DNA from: Chimonanthus salicifolius
Lineage: Eukaryota; Streptophyta; Magnoliopsida; Laurales; Calycanthaceae
Assembly (NCBI GenBank): GCA_013350335.1
Contig: CM023532.1
Location: forward strand, 35,527,708 to 35,591,707
Length of the DNA: 64,000 nucleotides
Direction of reading: 5' to 3'
How positions within the stretch are numbered: the first letter of the stretch is position 1; each line of letters opens with the position of its first letter. The position numbers were made by a program, and so were the translations under genes. Positions 59,441 through 64,000 of this stretch are shown piece by piece. Under the pieces are notes generated by a model. The model ran no database searches, was not told the DNA's origin, and saw only the letters and a program-made list of their open reading frames with translations.

Positions 59441-60629
59441 GAAAACAAGTTTCCATATGGTATCTACAAGTTTCCATATGGTATCATTAGTTGTAGAAAG
59501 TTTTTTTAATAAAAAAAGTAGAAAGTAAAATGTTGAGTAACTTGTAAAGAATCCATTTCCATATGGTGACGAAAAATGGATTTGCTAAGACCGTATTTTG
59601 TTCATTCTCAATGAAAATAAAGATTTTGATGGAAACAACAAAAATATCAAGTTTTAATATATTGGCACAAGACTGAATTTCATAAAACGTATTAAGTAAC
59701 ATGAATAGAATCTTAACATATTTCTTTTTTGTGAAATTGTTTTTTTTTTAAAAAAAAATAGGCAAATGACCTCTTAAAGAAAGTTAAAAAAACAAAAAAA
59801 AAACCACTAAGAAATGAGTCATTATTTTAGAATTGTTGATGCATTGGTAAGCATACACTAAGGTATGTTTTATTTTAATGAACAAACATACATAATTAGG
59901 GTTTTGGAAATTGAGAGGAATAGAGTTTCTCTCAGACATCATTGGCTTACTACACAATTCAACTTTTCAGAGTTTTGTCATAATATTATAAAATTTAAAA
60001 GACTCCTTTTGAAATTTAAACAACAAAAATGCATATTTAATGTATGTATTTTTAAATATACTCTTGATTACAAATCAAAATTCTACTGATATATCTGTGC
60101 CATCAAAATTTTGATGAGTGAGAAGCTCCCAAAAGTCATAGAACTAACCATCTTAAATTTTTTAAAATATATAAAGATCTTCAAAAGAAAAAATAAAAAC
60201 TATTTCAGAAATGATGTTACAATAGAAATGGATGGATTAATACTCATGTGGTTGATTGATGAAAATGGAAGTAACGTACAATGCTACTTTATAGCCAACT
60301 CAACTAAAAAATAAATAAATTCTATTATGATTTTTGTATTTTATTAGTAATTGATGAAAGATTTGTTGGTTTTCTAAGGATGTCATGAAAGAAAAAATGT
60401 GCTTCAACTTAAATCTTATTTTCATTTTTTCTATCATCCTAAAATTTCCAAATAAAATCCAAAAGATTTGCAAATTATAAGTGTTTGACTAAATTTCAAA
60501 TGATAAAAAGTAGGTGAACAAAAGAAGATTTTTCTTTTTTTTTTTTTTTTTAAAAAAAGACCATTCCTAGCCTGATGCCCAATTGCTGAAAAAATATAAA
60601 AAGAAAATGAATTAGAAATGCACAAAGTA

Positions 60630-60830
60630 AACTCTAGTAAGTTGGTTTGGTGGTTAAAACCCTCCTTTGTTTGCAAGACGTCTTGAGATCAATCTCTTTC
60701 AATATAAAAAGGGTCATTCTCCATTATTCTTTACCCAACATGTGTAGATTGAGAGATTTACATACGCTCTAAAAATTAATTAGGTGAGATACCTGAATAC
60801 CTTGGTCAAGTAAAATGTTAAGTAACTTAT
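60630..60830 (+). mobile_element. SINE-like repeat, family 3
   Basis: TTGGTTTGGTGGTTAAAACC (box A-like), GTCTTGAGATCAATCTC (box B-like) and a tail AGATTGAGAGATTTACATAC match 34710-34905. Confidence 0.5.
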
Positions 60831-61042
60831 TATGAAATTTAAATGTAACATAAAATCCACCACACTTGAGGCGAGGGTCGTGGAGGCATTTGCTTTGTGA
60901 TTTTTGAACTGTATGAAAAATAAAGAGGGTAAAAACTCAGACCCTTCTTTCTCAGACCTACATAAAAAGAAAGTGGTTGATCTTGACCTACATAAAAAGA
61001 AAGTGGTTTCCATGTCCTTATCTTATCAAACACGTATAGCAA

Positions 61043-61420
61043 GAGGTGAAACTTGAGAAGGATTTTAACCTGATTTGCATGATCCAATTCGAGAAATCAG
61101 AGGGCCAGATTGTATAATTTAGTGTCGTATTCGGTTGTGAAAAAAAGCCACAATAAATTTAGGTCGAACTGGACTCAAAAATTTAAAATCAACGTAACCC
61201 GACTTGAATTGACCCAACCTAACTTGAATTTCAAAAACTATAAAAAATCTAGTATGATTTTCTCTACTCAAGTCATTTCAGCAACTTGGGTTGGGTAGGG
61301 CTAACAACCCGAGTCAACAACTCAGGTCAAGTCAGGTTGAGCATTTTGGGCTAGCAACTCAAGTTGATTTGGGTCAGACTCAATAAATTTTTAGGGCCAA
61401 TCCGCTTGAGTTTCAGTCCT
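61043..61420. mobile_element. MITE of the GGG(C/G)TG-AACT family, diverged
   Basis: Ends GAGGTGAAACTTGAGAAGG and GCTTGAGTTTCAGTCCT frame GGTTGGGT/AACCCGA-like tracts. No clear TSD. Confidence 0.5.
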
Positions 61421-61554
61421 ATGTACTGTTCATACTAATAGCACCTTAATACAAAATCAATTAGCTTATTACATGAGTTTATTTGTAATCTGTCTGGATT
61501 AAAATAATCATCTTATTTATTTTATAAAATTTTAATGCAGCCTACCTTATTTAT

Positions 61555-61770
61555 TAAAAAGAATAAATTAAAATAAGTTTTTCAAATCTTGCTTTCTTGT
61601 TTAGTTTTTCTGTGAAAAATCATCTCTCTCTCAACTTGTTTTGTGGGATCAAAGAACGTGAATTGAAAGAGCTTGACCACGTAAAAGCAAAGGCAACGCG
61701 TGCTTGACCACGGAAAAGCAAAGGCAACGCGTTTCCATGCAGCCCTACCCAATATTTACGTATAAATTGG
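61555..61770 (+). promoter_or_regulatory. Orphan receptor-kinase promoter (third copy)
   Basis: Matches the region upstream of receptor kinase A from AAGTTTTTCAAATCTTGCTT through GATCAAAGAACGTGAA, GCTTGACCACGTAAAA, CCCAATATTTACGTATAAAT. TATAAATT is at 61761-61768. The W-box-like TTGACCACG unit is duplicated in tandem (61671-61737). Beyond the TATA box the sequence departs completely from the kinase gene, so no receptor kinase follows. Confidence 0.75.
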
Positions 61771-62277
61771 TGTGGGACAAGGAGTTGACGACAATCGAGT
61801 TGTTGTCGATTAGGGTGTATACTTTTGTTTTCAAATGGATGACATGGTTCGGTGTTGTGGACAATGGACAACGGTTCAGTCTCCTCAGATTCTGCCGGCC
61901 TTTATTAAAAATGGTGGTAGGACCTTTGTTGTATTTCTTTGTTTAACTTATATTTTATACTTAAAAAAAATTTGGGTGAGTGATTCTAACTTCTAAGTAG
62001 ACTAAAGTTGATTGGATTTTGAGCCAAATAAGTCAACAAGTCTTGCCAAATTGTTTATATAGTAAGACTTCAAGTTTCGAGTTTTAAAGTATACTATGAA
62101 ATAATGTAAACCAATGATCTACCTTGTTTTACTGATTGTAAACTTTATAATTTATAATAAGATCAATTGAAAAAATATAACTCAAAAGATCAACTTCAGA
62201 TATGTAGAGTTTTGACGGATTATGTAAACCTTGGGTCGTCTAGAAGTTAGTAACAAAGTCGAGATTGATTGACATGT
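61771..62277. other. Unassigned DNA behind the orphan promoter
   Basis: A short open frame (61704-61946, plus) overlaps the promoter homology and has no recognisable domain. It ends in TTATATTTTATACTTAAAAAAAA, which could be an eroded LINE-type tail. I cannot assign a gene. Confidence 0.35.
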
Positions 62278-62560
62278 GCAGGGCCGTCTAGAAATAACTG
62301 GAGGCCTAAGACAAAAAATTTAAATGGTTCTCATATTATTATAAGTAATATTTAATTAAAATTTTAATTATATATTATAAAATAAATTATTCTCGACAAT
62401 AATTTTTTTAACTTAAAAAAATCAAGAGGCTAATAATACAGAGCATTGAAAAATTTACCCATTCGAATGAAATTAGTATATTCAGAAATTAAAATAGAAT
62501 AAGAACACTTTAAAAGACAAGTATACTGAGTGGATTGAAGTGCAAACAGAGAGTGAGAGA
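62278..62560. mobile_element. hAT end fragment
   Basis: CAGGGCCGTCTAGAAATAAC followed by GGAGGCCTAAGAC resembles the end of the hAT at 56680 (CAGGGCC...). Only one end was found. Confidence 0.4.
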
Positions 62561-62804
62561 TGTGTTCTCTCTACTGCTCTTATCTTCTTCTTCTTTTCTA
62601 TATAATTTGAATAAGGGTAATTATTTAGACACGGGATTTTTCTTTAACACACGGGTTTTCAATTTTTTTTTACTGTAAATTACCATTTTGCCCTTCTGCT
62701 TCTGCACCGTCCGGAGGTGATTAAGAACATTTTTCTTCGTTCGGACCATTATTCATTCATAAATTCCATTCATCCGGACAGTCTACAGATGCCACAGTCA
62801 TGCA

Positions 62805-63530
62805 TAGTGCATTAGTTAAAAAAAATTATATAATTCCTATAGTTTTGAATAATAAAATCTCCTTGTAAAACTTTAAAATTATTTTTTAAGCACTATGTAT
62901 TTCTAAAATTTCTCAAATTGAATATCCGGACTAATTACGATAACCTGATAAAAATACTTTAAGACTTAAAGGTTTTTTGACACTCTCAAATATTTATAAC
63001 ACAGTATTTTACAAATAAAGGGTATCCCTCGGCTATGCTGAAAATATACTTTCGGAAGTCCAAACGACTAACCATAAAACCCGTTGAGCTCCAAATTCAA
63101 AAGTAAACAAATATGTGAAATTTAAAAATTTAGATCTTTCAAATGATTGTTTAACTGGATTTTTTTTGTTTTGAAGAAGGGACTACATTTGGGATGGGAA
63201 AAGATCACCTATTTTTTATAAACAATCATCATATATTTGTTTAGCTTTGAATTTGGAGTTCAACGGTTTTTACGGTTTGTTGTTTGGACTTCCGAAAATG
63301 TATTTTCAGCACAGCTGAAGGATACCCTTATTTGTAAAACACTGTATTTAAGTATTTGAAAGTGTCAAAAGACCTTAAAGACTTAAAGTATTTTTATCAG
63401 GTTATCGTAATTAGTTCAGATATTTAATTTGAGAAATTTTTAAAATGCAAAGTGCTTAAAAAATAACTTTAAGGAGATTTTATTATTCAAAACTATAGGA
63501 ATTATATAGTTTTTTTTTAGATAATGCACT
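62805..63530. repeat. Foldback element, copy 4 (arms about 250-300 nt)
   Basis: The left arm starts ATAGTGCATTAG and the right arm ends TAATGCACTATTGG. Between them TATATAATTCCTATAGTTTT, TTTTGAATAATAAAATCTCC and TATCCGGACTAATTACGATA recur in inverted order, around a centre near 63165. This is the most complete foldback in the window; no coding capacity was seen. Confidence 0.85.
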
Positions 63531-64000
63531 ATTGGAGTCCAGCAACGGCGAGAAGGCCTTTTTCATCCGGGGGCTTAAAAAGCAAAAAAGTATTCACATT
63601 ATTACAAGAGCTTCAATAAAACTATAAGTTACATTTTCTCATTTTTTCTCTTATGAAGCACTTGAAGAAAAATTTGACAAACAACACCTCCAGCGTGAAA
63701 ACCACAAAAAGATAAGGAAAATGACAACTCAATAGAAAAAGAAAGATAAAATAGGTGTTAAATATGTTGAGTGAAAGCCGAAGATGTTAACTCAAAGGGG
63801 ATTGGCCATTTCGAGTTTTAAGTAAGATTTATGCTCAAATTTCTTTGGGTCACTCTAATGAGATTACTCCTCATCGCTTGAACTCAATATGTGTGTAGGG
63901 AAGTGTGCACATATTCTAAAAATTTAATCAAGTAAAATTCTCTACAAGTGAGACGTCTGAACTCCGGAAGCGCCAAATATGTTGATGATATTATCCTTCG
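63531..64000. other. Right edge, no gene seen
   Basis: AT-rich DNA with short frames. The last 100 bp share TGTGTGTAGGGA and GTGAGACGTCTGAAC with SINE-like tails elsewhere, but no pol III boxes are visible. Confidence 0.45.

Noticed and set aside
1..64000. CRISPR arrays, bacterial operons or viral integrations
   Set aside because: No regularly spaced repeats with unique spacers, no prokaryotic gene organisation and no viral polymerase or capsid domains were seen.

Overview
The window is nuclear DNA of a flowering plant. The evidence is plant-type intron structure, two plant receptor-kinase families, an RRM-protein gene with AAACCCTA telo-boxes in its leader, and a dense load of hAT MITEs, TRIM/solo-LTR elements, SINEs and foldback elements. 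I cannot place the species; an eudicot or magnoliid is plausible but this is inference only. There are no operons, CRISPR arrays or functional tRNA/rRNA genes.

Layout. 1-6.4 kb: repeat-rich DNA without a gene I can support. 6.4-12.0 kb (minus): a complete 11-exon gene for a three-RRM, hnRNP-Q-like RNA-binding protein, which I reconstruct as 778 aa. 13.7-18.1 kb (plus): a decayed ALE2-like receptor-kinase pseudogene carrying a solo LTR and a complete TRIM retro-element, the TRIM with an intact 5-bp target-site duplication. 18.6-19.1 kb: a hAT MITE with an 8-bp TSD. From about 19.9 kb to 57.8 kb the sequence is an interrupted tandem segmental duplication. Block 1 (19912-29882 and 41255-48536) carries a small coiled-coil protein gene, intact in copy A and broken in copy B. 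Block 2 (35836-40945 and 51644-57809) carries a full-length MIK2-like LRR receptor kinase in each copy (1198 and 1222 aa). A third upstream region of the same receptor-kinase type lies at 61.55-61.77 kb with no kinase gene behind it. The remaining 6 kb holds SINEs, MITEs and a long-armed foldback element.

Biology. The two active-looking receptor kinases are the centre of interest. Their kinase domains, introns and 3' flanks are almost identical, whereas the LRR ectodomains differ at about 74 positions by hand count and by one complete 24-residue LRR. Only copy A keeps the distal promoter segment with a W-box-like TTGACC; copy B joins unrelated DNA a few bases upstream of its TATA box. This pattern suggests recent duplication with diversification of ligand recognition and of expression. 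Both copies also carry a degenerate extra copy of the last kinase exon downstream; in copy B it was later hit by a hAT element, and copy A preserves the empty site.

The nearest thing to a novel system is a 1.46-kb hAT-type element (30607-32064) that appears to have picked up the 5' UTR and first splice donor of a host housekeeping gene and that contains a long-armed foldback element. A family of such foldbacks recurs four times in the window, one of them about 0.4 kb upstream of receptor kinase A.
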